A DNA stretch of 64,000 nucleotides, taken from positions 53,368-117,367 of the forward strand of contig JBCCGR010000011.1 of assembly GCA_039029195.1 (NCBI GenBank), in the 5' to 3' direction. A program made the position numbers and the translations under genes. This DNA comes from JBCCGR01 sp039029195 (GTDB taxonomy: Bacteria > Pseudomonadota > Alphaproteobacteria > Rhizobiales > Rhizobiaceae). Within the stretch, counting starts at the first letter, position 1; every line of letters begins with the position of its first letter. Below the pieces are notes generated by a model. It ran no database searches, was not told the origin of the DNA, and worked only from the letters and a program-made list of their open reading frames with translations. Below are positions 35,356-44,974 of this stretch, piece after piece.

Positions 35356-37530
35356 TTAGCGGCGTACGCGCGATCCGCTCAACTCCCTCACTCGCCCGCT
35401 ACCTGAAAACAGGCTCTGCGGATTCCGTTCTATGTTGCTGATAACACGGTCAATCCGGTTAATCGACCGGTTTGCGTTGCGAATAAGGTCCTGTGTGCCT
35501 TGCAAGCCACGGTTTGTGAAGTTGTTGATCCCACGCGCAACGCCAGCCACTCTGGTGTCGAGATTGTTGGCCAGACGCCGGAAGGAAGCGAGCGTTTCCC
35601 TGAGTTCAGTGATCACACCTTCGCCATCCACATCGCCCAACAACGTATCTGTTTTGTCGAGAATTCCGTCAATGCGCAGAGACGCTGCATTCAGACGTCC
35701 GGCAAGTTCCTTGGCGTCGGTGATGATCTCATCCACGTCGGCGCCACGCTTGGCAACGCGGGAGGTAACCGCACCCACATCTTCGGTGATCTTCTTGGCC
35801 CCTTTTGAGGCATCCGCAATATTGTTGACCGTTTCCTGAACCTTCTCCGAAGGAACGGCATCGAGCAATTTTGTGGCGCTTTCCGCAGCATCGGCGGTTT
35901 TCTCGGCCGCCTTGCCAGCATTGTCGACCAAGCGGGTCACAGACTTCGGATCAACACCGTCTGCAATTTTGCCAACCTTATTGGCCGCCTTGGAAATGTC
36001 ATCAACCGCTGTGCCTACAGCTTCCGGCTGGATGGTTTTGGCGATGTTTTCAGCGTTTTTCGCAGTTTGCTCAATTGAACCGAGCGTTGAGGAGAGCTTT
36101 TCCGGATCAAGTGCCGCAACAACCTTGGAGACATCGTCAGAAGTCTTGCGTACCGAATCGAGCAGTTCGCCAACCACCTTCTCGTCAACACTTTCAACGA
36201 TCGAGCGAACCCGGGTTCCCGCTGCGCCAAGATCTTCGACCGCTTTGCCCACCGTTTCAGGTTTCACGGCAGCGATCACGTCCTGGGCGCTTTTGGTGGT
36301 TTTTTCCAGCGATTCGATGGTGGATGTGACTTTGGTCGCGTCCACGCCTGCAACGATTTTTGCCGCCTGCGAGGCCAGTGCTTCGATCTGATCGACGGCC
36401 TGCTTGATCTTCGTCTGGTCAATGCCTGCGATGATTGTATTGGCACGTTCGATTGCACCGTCTGCGCTGTCGACAATCTGGCCGATTTGCTTGGGATCCA
36501 CCGCCGCAACGATTTTCTGAATGTCTCCAGCGGTTTTCTCAACGGATTCGACCGTCGATGCGATTTTCTTGCCGTCGAGTTCACCCAAAATCTTGGCCGC
36601 ACTTGCGGCGGACGCTTCGAGGTCGGCGATGACATTGGCGATCTTTTCAGCCTCGACTTTGGCAATCACGCCATCAACCCGCCCAAGTGTCTTTTGCAGG
36701 TCACCGGAAAAGCTGTTCAGATTGGCTGCCGCGTCATTGATGGCCTTAAGGGTGGTTTGAATACGAGCTTCCGATTCCCGCAATGTTCGAGTAAAAACCT
36801 GAACATTTTCAACGGTTTCAGCGACCTTTTTGGGGTCAATGGAAGAGGCAATATCCTGTGCTGCCTTGATCGTACCATCGAGTTTTTCAGATAGGCTGTT
36901 GACCGTTTCACCGACAGAAGAAACGCTGGCAAGAAACTTCTCGACCCCATCGGCATTCTTGGCCAATGCACCTGAAAATGTCTCGATATTGGCCACGGTC
37001 CGGTCAAGCGATCCACGATTGTCGGTGAGGAAGCTCTCCAGCACCGTCATGATCTTTTCGGTGCGCCCGGCAATGTCGTTGACCCGTTCAATGAGATCGT
37101 TGAGTGCGGCAGGCGTTGCCTCCAGCCGCGGTGGTTTGTCTGTAGACTCAGTGCCGCTCAAAAGCGATGGCGCATCAAGCGAACCACCTTGCAACTGGAT
37201 GAATGCGGCCCCCGTCACGCCCTGCAGGCTGACACTGACCTTTGTGTCGGCCCGGATCGGGGTATCTTTCTTGACAGTCATGCGGACAAGAACCGCGTTG
37301 GGATCAGCCGGATCCAGATCGAGCGCGTTCACTTGGCCAACCGAAATGCCATTGAAAAGCACTTCACTGCCAGGATAGAGCCCAGCGGCAGATCCCTTGA
37401 TGCGCACCTCAACCACACGCCGTTCAGACGTCTCGATATAGCCACCCTGCTGAAACGCGAACCAGATCAGGACGGCCGAAAGAATGATCACGAACAGACC
37501 AACTGTGATATAACTGGCTCTGGTTTCCAT
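35356..37530 (-). CDS. mlaD: MCE-domain protein (MlaD family) with long repeat tail
   Basis: Periplasmic lipid-binding subunit anchored in the inner membrane, 724 residues. One helix at about 8-28 (TVGLFVIILSAVLIWFAF) is followed by an MCE domain (about 35-115; VRIKGSAAGLYPGSEVLFNGISVGQVNALDL-type start, VTGAAFIQLQGG end). Then comes a very long helical tail including eleven 26-residue repeats (292-584), and a C-terminus with RVARGINNFTNRGLQ. E. coli MlaD is only about 180 residues, so the tail is the distinctive part and could span or sense the periplasm. Operon with mlaE and mlaF. Confidence 0.9.
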   Translation of the reverse strand: METRASYITVGLFVIILSAVLIWFAFQQGGYIETSERRVVEVRIKGSAAGLYPGSEVLFNGISVGQVNALDLDPADPNAVLVRMTVKKDTPIRADTKVSVSLQGVTGAAFIQLQGGSLDAPSLLSGTESTDKPPRLEATPAALNDLIERVNDIAGRTEKIMTVLESFLTDNRGSLDRTVANIETFSGALAKNADGVEKFLASVSSVGETVNSLSEKLDGTIKAAQDIASSIDPKKVAETVENVQVFTRTLRESEARIQTTLKAINDAAANLNSFSGDLQKTLGRVDGVIAKVEAEKIANVIADLEASAASAAKILGELDGKKIASTVESVEKTAGDIQKIVAAVDPKQIGQIVDSADGAIERANTIIAGIDQTKIKQAVDQIEALASQAAKIVAGVDATKVTSTIESLEKTTKSAQDVIAAVKPETVGKAVEDLGAAGTRVRSIVESVDEKVVGELLDSVRKTSDDVSKVVAALDPEKLSSTLGSIEQTAKNAENIAKTIQPEAVGTAVDDISKAANKVGKIADGVDPKSVTRLVDNAGKAAEKTADAAESATKLLDAVPSEKVQETVNNIADASKGAKKITEDVGAVTSRVAKRGADVDEIITDAKELAGRLNAASLRIDGILDKTDTLLGDVDGEGVITELRETLASFRRLANNLDTRVAGVARGINNFTNRGLQGTQDLIRNANRSINRIDRVISNIERNPQSLFSGSGRVRELSGSRVRR
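35779..36657 (-). repeat. Eleven 78-base (26-residue) tandem coding repeats in the MCE protein
   Basis: Residues 292-584 divide into eleven 26-residue units that begin VEAEK, LDGKK, VDPKQ, IDQTK, VDATK, VKPET, VDEKV, LDPEK, IQPEA, VDPKS and VPSEK. A seven-residue insert precedes the last. Units share a hydrophobic-Asp-Pro-x-Lys start, a central Glu-Lys-Thr/Ala pattern and a KIVAx end. Predicted helix-turn-helix repeats or a long coiled coil. Counted by hand. Confidence 0.8.
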
Positions 37531-37581
37531 CAGCTTCTTTCCGGGTTCAGCGTTCGATGATCATGGTTGTGAGGGTCTTCT

Positions 37582-38409
37582 TCACGCCAATTTCGCCGAA
37601 TTTATGCTGCGGGCGCGTTTGCCCTTGAAGTAGGACTGCACCCACTCATCATCAAACTCAAGCAGTTCATTGACTGGTGCGACCACAAGCACTTTCTTTC
37701 GGGCAAGCACAGCCACCCGGTCGCACACCGAGAACAGGCTGTCGAGGTCGTGCGTGATCATGAAAACAGTCAGTCCCAGCGTATCGCGCAACTTATCGAT
37801 CAACTCGTCGAATTCAGCCGCACCGATTGGATCAAGTCCTGATGTGGGCTCATCAAGAAACAGAATGTCCGGGTCAAGCGCCAGGGCACGCGCAAGAGCC
37901 GCGCGTTTGATCATGCCGCCGGAAAGCTCCGATGGAAACTTGGTCGCCGCATCCGGCTGCAAGCCCACCAGATCAAGCTTCACCTGCGCCAATTCGCGCA
38001 TCAGCGCCGCATCAAGATCAAGATATTCGCGCATGGGAACCTGAATGTTCTCCGACACCGTTAGCGAGGAAAACAAAGCGCCGTGCTGGAACAGGACACC
38101 CATGCGGCGGTCAAAACCTTCGCGATCCGCATCGGACGCCGCATCATAGTCCTCACCAAATATCTCAATCGTGCCGGAGCGGCGCTTGTTGAGCCCCAAA
38201 ACCGAGCGCATGAGTACGGATTTACCCGTACCTGAACCACCCACGAGGCCCAGAATCTCGCCGCGATGCACATCAAGATCGAGGCCTTCGAGGATATTCG
38301 TCTCACCAAACCCGACCGTTATATCGCGAACACGCAAGATGCCCTTCGCCGCCCTCTCGCGACGTTCGACTTCGGTTGGCTCCCGCCGTTCTTCCAGCAC
38401 CGCGCTCAA
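37582..38409 (-). CDS. mlaF: ABC transporter ATP-binding protein of the MCE/Mla system
   Basis: ATPase for phospholipid transport between the membranes, 275 residues. Walker A GGSGTGKSVLMRSVLG, signature LSGGMIKRAALARALALDPD, Walker B ILFLDEPTSGLDPIGAAEFD and switch His in VFMITHDLDSLF are all present. The N-terminal extension (about 25 residues, charged) is longer than in E. coli MlaF. It starts within the mlaE stop (ATGA), so the pair is translationally coupled; the MCE gene follows 51 bases downstream. Confidence 0.93.
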   Translation of the reverse strand: MSAVLEERREPTEVERRERAAKGILRVRDITVGFGETNILEGLDLDVHRGEILGLVGGSGTGKSVLMRSVLGLNKRRSGTIEIFGEDYDAASDADREGFDRRMGVLFQHGALFSSLTVSENIQVPMREYLDLDAALMRELAQVKLDLVGLQPDAATKFPSELSGGMIKRAALARALALDPDILFLDEPTSGLDPIGAAEFDELIDKLRDTLGLTVFMITHDLDSLFSVCDRVAVLARKKVLVVAPVNELLEFDDEWVQSYFKGKRARSINSAKLA

Positions 38410-39551
38410 AAGTTCACCGCTCCGTAGAAGATCGCAAATATGCCGTCGATCACAATCACAAAGAAGATCGATTTCACAACGGCCGCTGTTGTCCGATGGC
38501 CGAGGGATTCTGCGCTGCCGGCGACCTTGAAGCCCTCAGCCGCCGAAATCACACCAATCACCAGCGCCATGAACGGGGCCTTCAACATGCCTGAGATAAT
38601 GGTGGTATTGTCGACCGCAATAAGCAGTTTTGAATAAAAAAGCTGGGGCGAGGCATCAATATAGAAATAGCTCACCGTCATCGCGCCCAAAAGCCCGGAT
38701 ATATTGGAAACAATGGTAAGTATGGGAAGTACGATGATAAGCGCGACCAGCCTTGGATAAACCAGCACACCAACGGGGTTGAGCCCCATCACCTGCAGGG
38801 CATCGACCTCTTCCCGCATTTTCATGGAACCGATTTCTGCTGTGATTGCACTGCCCGTGCGGCCCGCGACCATGATCGCGGTCAAAAGCACACCGATTTC
38901 CCGCAGCAGAAGAATGCCGACGAGATCAATCATCAGCAGTTCAGCACCAAACCATTTCAACTGCTGCGCGCCCTGCTGGGCGATGATAATGCCGATCAGG
39001 AACGACATCAATACGATGATGGGGATCGCGCGAACCCCCATGTGGTCCATATGATGGAAAATGGAAGTCAGTCGTAGACCACCGCGCCGTTTAGCCTTCA
39101 ATTGCGGCCCTCGGATCGACGCGCCGATTATGTTCAGGCCAAGCAATGCATCATTGCGAAAGCCGTACATGGCCTCGCCAACACCTGACACGAAATTTGT
39201 GACCGGATTGCCCCGCTTCGGGCGGTCCGTGATCGTTTCAACTGAGGAAATCGCATTGAAGAGGTCAATATGATTGTTGTCGGCTGACGTCAGGGAAAAC
39301 GTGCCCCCGCTTGTATCCACTTGCGTTTGCAAGCGCCGCAACAGCCATGCGCCCGACGTATCAAACCGTTCCACCCGGCTTGCATCGAGATGCAAGGACT
39401 TACCCCCAATCGTACTGCCAAGCTCGCGCAGCTTTCGGTCTGCCGCGCCAACGGCCCCGCAGGACCAGTCGCCGGACAATGTTCCGGTGACCGTCTGGCC
39501 ACTTTCCTCGATCTCAAAGATGGCCTGAGGCTTTTTTTGCGCTTTGCTCAT
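38406..39551 (-). CDS. mlaE: MlaE-family permease with N-terminal STAS domain
   Basis: Membrane core of the MCE lipid transporter, 381 residues from ATG 39551. Residues about 10-100 form a STAS-like domain (GQTVTGTLSGDWSC, HLDASRVERFDTSGAWLL), here fused to the permease; in E. coli the STAS protein MlaB is separate. The MlaE permease follows (about 140-381): FHHMDHMGVRAIPIIVLMSF, GRTGSAITAEIGSMKMREEVDALQVMG (the coupling region) and LGHRTTAAVVKSIFFVIVIDGIF. First gene of the operon. Confidence 0.93.
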   Translation of the reverse strand: MSKAQKKPQAIFEIEESGQTVTGTLSGDWSCGAVGAADRKLRELGSTIGGKSLHLDASRVERFDTSGAWLLRRLQTQVDTSGGTFSLTSADNNHIDLFNAISSVETITDRPKRGNPVTNFVSGVGEAMYGFRNDALLGLNIIGASIRGPQLKAKRRGGLRLTSIFHHMDHMGVRAIPIIVLMSFLIGIIIAQQGAQQLKWFGAELLMIDLVGILLLREIGVLLTAIMVAGRTGSAITAEIGSMKMREEVDALQVMGLNPVGVLVYPRLVALIIVLPILTIVSNISGLLGAMTVSYFYIDASPQLFYSKLLIAVDNTTIISGMLKAPFMALVIGVISAAEGFKVAGSAESLGHRTTAAVVKSIFFVIVIDGIFAIFYGAVNF

Positions 39552-39676
39552 CAAAATCTATACGAAAGGCAGGGGTTTCGGATTGACCCGAAAGCCATCT
39601 AACAGGAGAACCAATTGCGCTCGCCCGGTATTGGGCTCACATTTGGCCCTTAGCCTAGCACACCGGGTGAGGAACT

Positions 39677-40669
39677 GTGATTTCCCTTCACGTTCAGGCC
39701 GAACAATGGCCAATTGACGGCGAGTTTACCATCTCGCGTGGCAGCAAAACCACAGCAGATATAGTGGTTTGCGCGATTTCAGCCGAACTGAATGGCAGAA
39801 CCGTCCGCGGTCGCGGCGAATGTGTGCCCTATGCACGTTATGGCGAAACCATTGATTCGGTGATTGAAGAGATCAATTCTGTCGCCATCGACATCAAAAG
39901 TGGGCTGGATCGTCAGGGATTGCTGGCGAACCTCCCCGCAGGCGCGGCACGCAACGCCGTTGATTGTGCCTTGTGGGATTTCGATGCCAAACGCGACAGC
40001 ACCAGTGTCGCCGCGCAGCTGATTATCCCATCTCCAAACCCGTTGCTGACCGCCTACACGTTGTCGCTCGACACACCTCAGACCATGGGGCGGTTGGCAG
40101 CGGCCAATGCCGAACGGCGTCTGCTGAAAATCAAAGTTGGACGCGACGACGACCTAGCCTGCATTGAGGCAGTAGCAACTGGCGCCCCAAATTCCCGGAT
40201 CATTGTCGATGCCAATGAAGCCTGGAGCCCGGATGATTTGCCGGAAATGCTTGCCGCTTGCGCTGAACTGAATGTAGCGCTTGTGGAGCAGCCACTGCCC
40301 GCCGAAGATGACGCCGTGCTGGCCGAGATTGCCCACCCCGTGCCGATCTGTGCCGATGAAAGCATGCACGCGGCCAGCGATGTTCCCGCCCTCGCGGCCC
40401 TTTACGATATGGTGAACATCAAGCTGGACAAGACAGGTGGCCTGACTGAAGCGCTGAACGCAAAGCAGATGGCAATGGAGCACGGTCTCGGAGTGATGAT
40501 CGGCTGCATGGTGGGCACATCGCTGGCGATGGCACCGGCAGTTCTGCTAGCGCAGGATGCGGACTTTATTGATCTGGATGGACCATTGCTGTTGGCGAAA
40601 GACCGCGATGATGGATTGCATTATTTTGACGATCTCGTTTCGCCACCAACACCTGCCCTTTGGGGTTGA
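39677..40669 (+). CDS. Dipeptide epimerase (L-Ala-D/L-Glu epimerase-like)
   Basis: Enolase-superfamily enzyme that racemises the second residue of dipeptides, usually L-Ala-D-Glu from murein recycling. The 330 residues show the capping domain (RGRGECVPYARYGET), acid/base Lys pair in LLKIKVGRDDD (about 155-158), metal ligands in IVDANEAW (Asp about 179), VEQPLP (Glu) and CADESM (Asp), and the second catalytic Lys in NIKLDKTGGLTEAL. All catalytic residues are present. The 3' end overlaps the convergent MFS gene by 49 bases. Confidence 0.92.
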   Translation: MISLHVQAEQWPIDGEFTISRGSKTTADIVVCAISAELNGRTVRGRGECVPYARYGETIDSVIEEINSVAIDIKSGLDRQGLLANLPAGAARNAVDCALWDFDAKRDSTSVAAQLIIPSPNPLLTAYTLSLDTPQTMGRLAAANAERRLLKIKVGRDDDLACIEAVATGAPNSRIIVDANEAWSPDDLPEMLAACAELNVALVEQPLPAEDDAVLAEIAHPVPICADESMHAASDVPALAALYDMVNIKLDKTGGLTEALNAKQMAMEHGLGVMIGCMVGTSLAMAPAVLLAQDADFIDLDGPLLLAKDRDDGLHYFDDLVSPPTPALWG

Positions 40670-41829
40670 AGCCGCGCAGCAACCAGCGTCACAAGAATGG
40701 CAACGCCGGCCAGCGCAGCCATGACCCAAAAACCGAATACGCCGTAAGCCTCATAGAGGCCACCTGACACCAGCGTCATGATCGCTCCGCCTAGCCCGAT
40801 GAGCATTGTGGACAGGCCTTGCGCTGACGCCATCTGATTTTCCGAAACGTTTTCAAGCGTATAATGCTGCATTGCCATGTGGATTGCGCCGAAGCTCAAC
40901 CCGTGCAGCAATTGCAATATCACCACAAATTCGAGGCCCGTTGCGAAGGGAAACAGGGTCCAGCGCACCAGCGCACCTGCACCGCCAATCAGGAGAAGGT
41001 TCATTGAGCCGAACCGCTCCACCAGGCGGGTGGTGATCTGCATCAAACCAACTTCGGCTAACACGCCAAGAGCCCACAACAGGCCGATGGTCAGGCCGGA
41101 AAAACCGAGCGTCTGCCAGTACAGCGTGCCAAATCCATAGACCAGAGCATGGCTTGCCTGAATCATGGCCGCTGCAACAAACACAAGCATCAAACGCCGA
41201 CGGCGAAAGAGCGATTGATCCGGGCTATCTGACGCTGCGCGTTTTCTTGCCAGACCAATTCGGGGCACGGCCTGACTGCTCAACGCTCCCAGCAAAAACA
41301 GGACAATGAGTGCAATCAGTATCGCATCCGCGTCGAACCCGGAGAGAAGCAATCCGCCAGCCAGGTTGGCAATGATGAACGCGATTGAGCCCCACAAACG
41401 GACCTTGCCATAATCCATCTCAAATCGCCGCACGCCCGACATTGCGATGGAATCAATCATTGGCAATATCGGCGCCGAAAGAAAGGCATGCGCTACGCTG
41501 ACAATCAGAATTGTTGTCAGCGTGTCAGTGAACCAGAACCCAATGAATGCGATAGATGACAGCCAATAGTAGCCCCTGAGCGCCGTGCTTCTTTCTCCCA
41601 ACCGATCGGCAAATGCCGATAGCGGTTGCGACGCGAGAACACGCGCAAACAATGGAACCGCAAGCACCAGTCCAATCTGTTCGGAAGAAAGCCCCTTTGA
41701 ATCCAGCCAAACCGGGAAAAATGGCAGTACAACACCAACGGCAGCAAAGAATGCGCCATAGGCAATAGCAACTCGAAGGGGAAACCCGCTGGGGTTCACC
41801 TCACCCGTCATTGTTGAATGGCCTGTCAA
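40621..41829 (-). CDS. MFS transporter (HcaT/LacY-like branch)
   Basis: Twelve-helix secondary transporter of 402 residues. MFS_1-like features: ASQPLSAFADRLGERSTALRG, RFEMDYGKVRLWGSIAFIIANL (the motif of nucleoside/phenylpropionate-type carriers), a central loop ARKRAASDSPDQSLFRRRR and a C-terminal half with LHGLSFGAIHMAMQHYTLEN. The TTG start at 41829 overlaps the threonine dehydratase stop (TTGA) and has AAGG upstream; an ATG at 41811 is an alternative. Its end overlaps the dipeptide epimerase gene. Substrate unknown, possibly an amino acid or aromatic acid. Confidence 0.85.
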   Translation of the reverse strand: MTGHSTMTGEVNPSGFPLRVAIAYGAFFAAVGVVLPFFPVWLDSKGLSSEQIGLVLAVPLFARVLASQPLSAFADRLGERSTALRGYYWLSSIAFIGFWFTDTLTTILIVSVAHAFLSAPILPMIDSIAMSGVRRFEMDYGKVRLWGSIAFIIANLAGGLLLSGFDADAILIALIVLFLLGALSSQAVPRIGLARKRAASDSPDQSLFRRRRLMLVFVAAAMIQASHALVYGFGTLYWQTLGFSGLTIGLLWALGVLAEVGLMQITTRLVERFGSMNLLLIGGAGALVRWTLFPFATGLEFVVILQLLHGLSFGAIHMAMQHYTLENVSENQMASAQGLSTMLIGLGGAIMTLVSGGLYEAYGVFGFWVMAALAGVAILVTLVAARLQPQRAGVGGETRSSK

Positions 41830-42825
41830 TATGGCCTTGCCTTGTAGGCAGAGCTCGCCCGTACGGCCATCTCAGGATCAATGTTGCCACCCGACAGGAT
41901 GACAGCCACCGTTTTGCCTGCGACGTCCAACTTGCCAGCCAGAACTGACGCCAAGGCAGCCGCACCTCCGGGTTCCACGACCAGCTTCAACTCTTCGGCA
42001 GCACATCCCGAAGCGAAAAGCGCCTCATCATCTGTAACGGCAACTCCGTGGGACACAATGGCAGAAGAGACTGAAAATCCGATGTCTCCAGGTGCGGGCG
42101 CAAGCAGAGCATCCTGCACCGACCCGGAGGTCCGGTTGTTGGTCACAATCGACCCCGCCTCAAGCGACAGGCGATAGTCCTCAAACCCTTTAGGCTCCGC
42201 CGAAACAATTTCAATATCCGGAAAATGTTGGTGCAGTGACAACGCCATTCCTGCCATCAAGCCGCCGCCGCTTGTGCAGACAACGGCAATGTCTGGCACC
42301 ACGTCGAGTGCCTGCAGGTCCTCGGCAACTTCCAACCCAGCAGTTCCCTGCCCTGCGATCACCTGCGCGTTGTTGAAGGGATGCACCAGAAACGCACCCT
42401 TTTCAGCACTCAGTTTTTTGGACGAGAGACTCGCGATCTTCCCTTTCCCGGTTATAGGTGACAATTGTCGCACCCGATCGCGTCGTGCGCTCCATTTTTG
42501 TTTTTGGCGCGTCGGCGGGCATCAGGATGGTTGCTTCAAGCCCAAGCAAGCGGCTGGCTTCCGCCACTCCTTGTGCATGATTTCCCGAAGAGGTGGCGAA
42601 AACGCCCTTTTCGCGTGCCTCGTCGAGATTGGCACTCAATGTGTTATAGGCACCGCGGAATTTGAAGGAGCCGGTCCGCTGGAGATTTTCTGGTTTGAGA
42701 AATAGTCGCGCGCCAAGGCGTTCATCAAGTAGATCAGACCGCAACAATGGCGTGCGAACGGCTCGTCCTTTGATGCGCTCTTTGGCAGCAAGAACATCGT
42801 CAAATGTAGGAAGAGTTTGGGGCAT
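41826..42825 (-). pseudogene. Threonine/serine dehydratase, frameshifted
   Basis: PLP enzyme of the threonine dehydratase family (threonine to 2-oxobutyrate). The N-terminal part (42825 to about 42420) has the PLP lysine motif TGSFKFRGAYNTLS and SSGNHAQGVAEASRLLG; the C-terminal part (about 42420 to 41826) has VHPFNNAQVIAGQGTAGLE, CTSGGGLMAGMALSL and VEPGGAAALASVLAGK. They lie in different frames. On the minus strand the break is an A6 run (plus-strand T6 at 42414-42419). With A5 the frame would read LVQKLSAEKGAFLV and continue, giving a normal 332-residue enzyme. As sequenced the first part ends at TGA shortly after the run. Either a real inactivation or a homopolymer error. Confidence 0.88.
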
Positions 42826-42919
42826 GGCGGCAATGGAAAGTCGATTTGGGAGGCCTCAGCAACTTAAGCCTTGAACCAATGGAGACGAAACCCCGGCGGC
42901 CAACTATTTTTAAACCTGT

Positions 42920-43948
42920 TCAAGCCGCCAGTTGATTTGGCTCAACGCCGCACACCACGTCCTCGAAAACATCGACGCAACTGTCCCACGTGAATCCGCT
43001 CGCATGCTCGATCGCACGGTGTTGCGGAACATCAAGCGCCATCCGACAGGCCTTTTGGAGATCGTCATGCAGAACCCCGGCATTTGAGTCCCCGACGACA
43101 TCCAAGGGTCCGGCAACCGGATAGGCAGCCACCGGCAGGCCGGACGCCATGGCTTCGAGCATCACAATGCCAAACGTGTCGGTTTTGCTTGGAAACACAA
43201 AGACATCCGATGCCGCATAGGCTCGCGCCAAATCCTCGCCCACCAAGCGACCGAGGAAATGAACCTGCGGGTAAAGCGCCTTGAGTTCCACAAGCTGCGG
43301 CCCGTCGCCAACCACAATCTTCTGTCCCGGCAGTTCACAGTCGAGAAAGGCGCAAATGTTCTTTTCAACGGCCACGCGGCCCACATAGAGAAAGTAAGGC
43401 CCAGCTCCACCTACGGGCTGCGGAAACCCGACACCCGGTCGAGGATGATAAAGATCCAGATCAACGCCGCGCGTCCACTGAACCACATTGCTGAACCCAC
43501 GTTCAGCAAGATCGGCGCAAATGGATTGGGTGGGTGCAAGCACTGCTCGACCGCCATTGTGGAACCACCGCAGCATTGCGTAGCTGACCGACGTGGGAAC
43601 CGGCACGCGAGCGCGAAGATATTCTGGCAGCTTTGTGTGGAAACTGGTCGTGAACGCAACACCCATATCGGAGCAAGCGCGTCGCGCTGCCAATCCGAGT
43701 GGCCCCTCCGTCACCAGATGAATACGATCAGGAGCGAGCTCTCGGATTTGGCGCATTAGCATGCGTTTGCCCGCGAGCGACAGCCGGATCTCCGGATAGG
43801 TCGGCAGGGGCATGGTTGCAAAGTGCTCCGGCGTTATCATGGAAACGCCGTGACCACGCGCTTCGAGCCCGGAAATTACCTTTTCGAGCGTGCGCACCAC
43901 ACCATTCGTCTGTGGGTGCCAGGCATCGGAAATCATGAGAATATGCAT
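42920..43948 (-). CDS. GT4-type glycosyltransferase
   Basis: Retaining glycosyltransferase of the GT-B fold, 342 residues. N-terminal domain begins MHILMISDAWHPQTNGVVRTLE, acceptor-side motif TSFHTKLPEYLRARV, then the sugar-nucleotide half with YFLYVGRVAVEKNI, IVVGDGPQLVEL and the E-x7-E element SKTDTFGIVMLEAMASGLPVAA. Related rhizobial enzymes add glucose or mannose to diacylglycerol or phospholipid. It follows the metallophosphoesterase gene (26-base gap) on the same strand, and the pair suggests envelope-lipid modification; the substrate is inference. Confidence 0.88.
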   Translation of the reverse strand: MHILMISDAWHPQTNGVVRTLEKVISGLEARGHGVSMITPEHFATMPLPTYPEIRLSLAGKRMLMRQIRELAPDRIHLVTEGPLGLAARRACSDMGVAFTTSFHTKLPEYLRARVPVPTSVSYAMLRWFHNGGRAVLAPTQSICADLAERGFSNVVQWTRGVDLDLYHPRPGVGFPQPVGGAGPYFLYVGRVAVEKNICAFLDCELPGQKIVVGDGPQLVELKALYPQVHFLGRLVGEDLARAYAASDVFVFPSKTDTFGIVMLEAMASGLPVAAYPVAGPLDVVGDSNAGVLHDDLQKACRMALDVPQHRAIEHASGFTWDSCVDVFEDVVCGVEPNQLAA

Positions 43949-43974
43949 ATCGCTGGACCTTTGTCCTTTGACGG

Positions 43975-44805
43975 TTATGCCGCCTTTGCTGGCGGAAATA
44001 TCGGAATCACACCGCTAGGGACGGAAGCTTCCTCTTCAAGTGCAGCTTCGTCCTGCTCTTCCCTAATTTCCTTCCACGTCAGCAGTTCGAAATTACCTTC
44101 TTCGTCTTCGGCAAGCGCTGTGCAGCTCTCCACCCAATCTCCGCAATTCATGTAACTAACTTCATGATGATCGGTGATAATTGCGTGGTGAATATGGCCG
44201 CAGACTACACCGTCGGCATCTGAGCGCTTGGCTTCCAGTGCCAGTGTTTCTTCAAATGACGAGATGAAATTGACGGCCGTCTTCACCCGATATTTGGCCC
44301 AGGCGGAGATCGACCAGTAGGAAAGACCAAGCAACCGCCGGGTTCGGTTGAGCCATCGATTGAGCACCATCGCTGCTTCATAGGCCCAGTCGCCAAGATA
44401 GGCGAACACACGGGCATGTTTGACGATCATGTCGAATTGATCACCATGGATGACCAGATGACTTCGTCCCTTTGCATCCACATGAATGCACCGGTCCACA
44501 AGTTCCACCACACCAAGTTGAACACCCAGATAGGACCGCAAAAACTCGTCATGATTTCCCGGAATATAGATGAGTTTTGCGCCCTTGCGGCCCTTGCGCA
44601 GCAGTTTCTGAACCACATCATTGTGCGCTTGCGGCCAGTTCCAATGCCGCTTCAGACGCCAACCATCAACGATATCACCGACCAGGTAGATCGTATCAGC
44701 ATCGTGATGGCGCAAAAAGTCGATCAGCAAATCGGCTTGACAGTCCCGGGTGCCCAGATGAATGTCGGACAGGAACAGGCTGCGAAATTTTCTCGTCTTG
44801 GGCAT
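43975..44805 (-). CDS. LpxH-like metallophosphoesterase
   Basis: Calcineurin-type phosphoesterase of the UDP-2,3-diacylglucosamine diphosphatase-like group, 276 residues from ATG 44805 with an excellent ribosome-binding site (CGGAGG). A longer frame upstream is not needed. Metal-binding motifs in order: SDIHLGTRDC, VGDIVDGWRL, PGNHDEFLR, VIHGDQFD and GHIHHAIITD; all are present. The C-terminal tail is acidic (EEQDEAALEEE). It is paired with a GT4 glycosyltransferase, as in other rhizobia, and may act on a membrane lipid or UDP-sugar lipid precursor. Confidence 0.88.
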   Translation of the reverse strand: MPKTRKFRSLFLSDIHLGTRDCQADLLIDFLRHHDADTIYLVGDIVDGWRLKRHWNWPQAHNDVVQKLLRKGRKGAKLIYIPGNHDEFLRSYLGVQLGVVELVDRCIHVDAKGRSHLVIHGDQFDMIVKHARVFAYLGDWAYEAAMVLNRWLNRTRRLLGLSYWSISAWAKYRVKTAVNFISSFEETLALEAKRSDADGVVCGHIHHAIITDHHEVSYMNCGDWVESCTALAEDEEGNFELLTWKEIREEQDEAALEEEASVPSGVIPIFPPAKAA

Positions 44806-44974
44806 TGTCTGCCTCCGACAAAATCGATCTGGAATTTGGAACACGTTCAACCCGATTCCGATGTCAGTGGGATGACACAAAATGACAATTGAGAAGAGAC
44901 GATTGCCACCTGTCGGCCAACCCATTTGTTGGTGATGACGGCAGCAGAGACAATACTGATCTGGAGGGCTGAAC

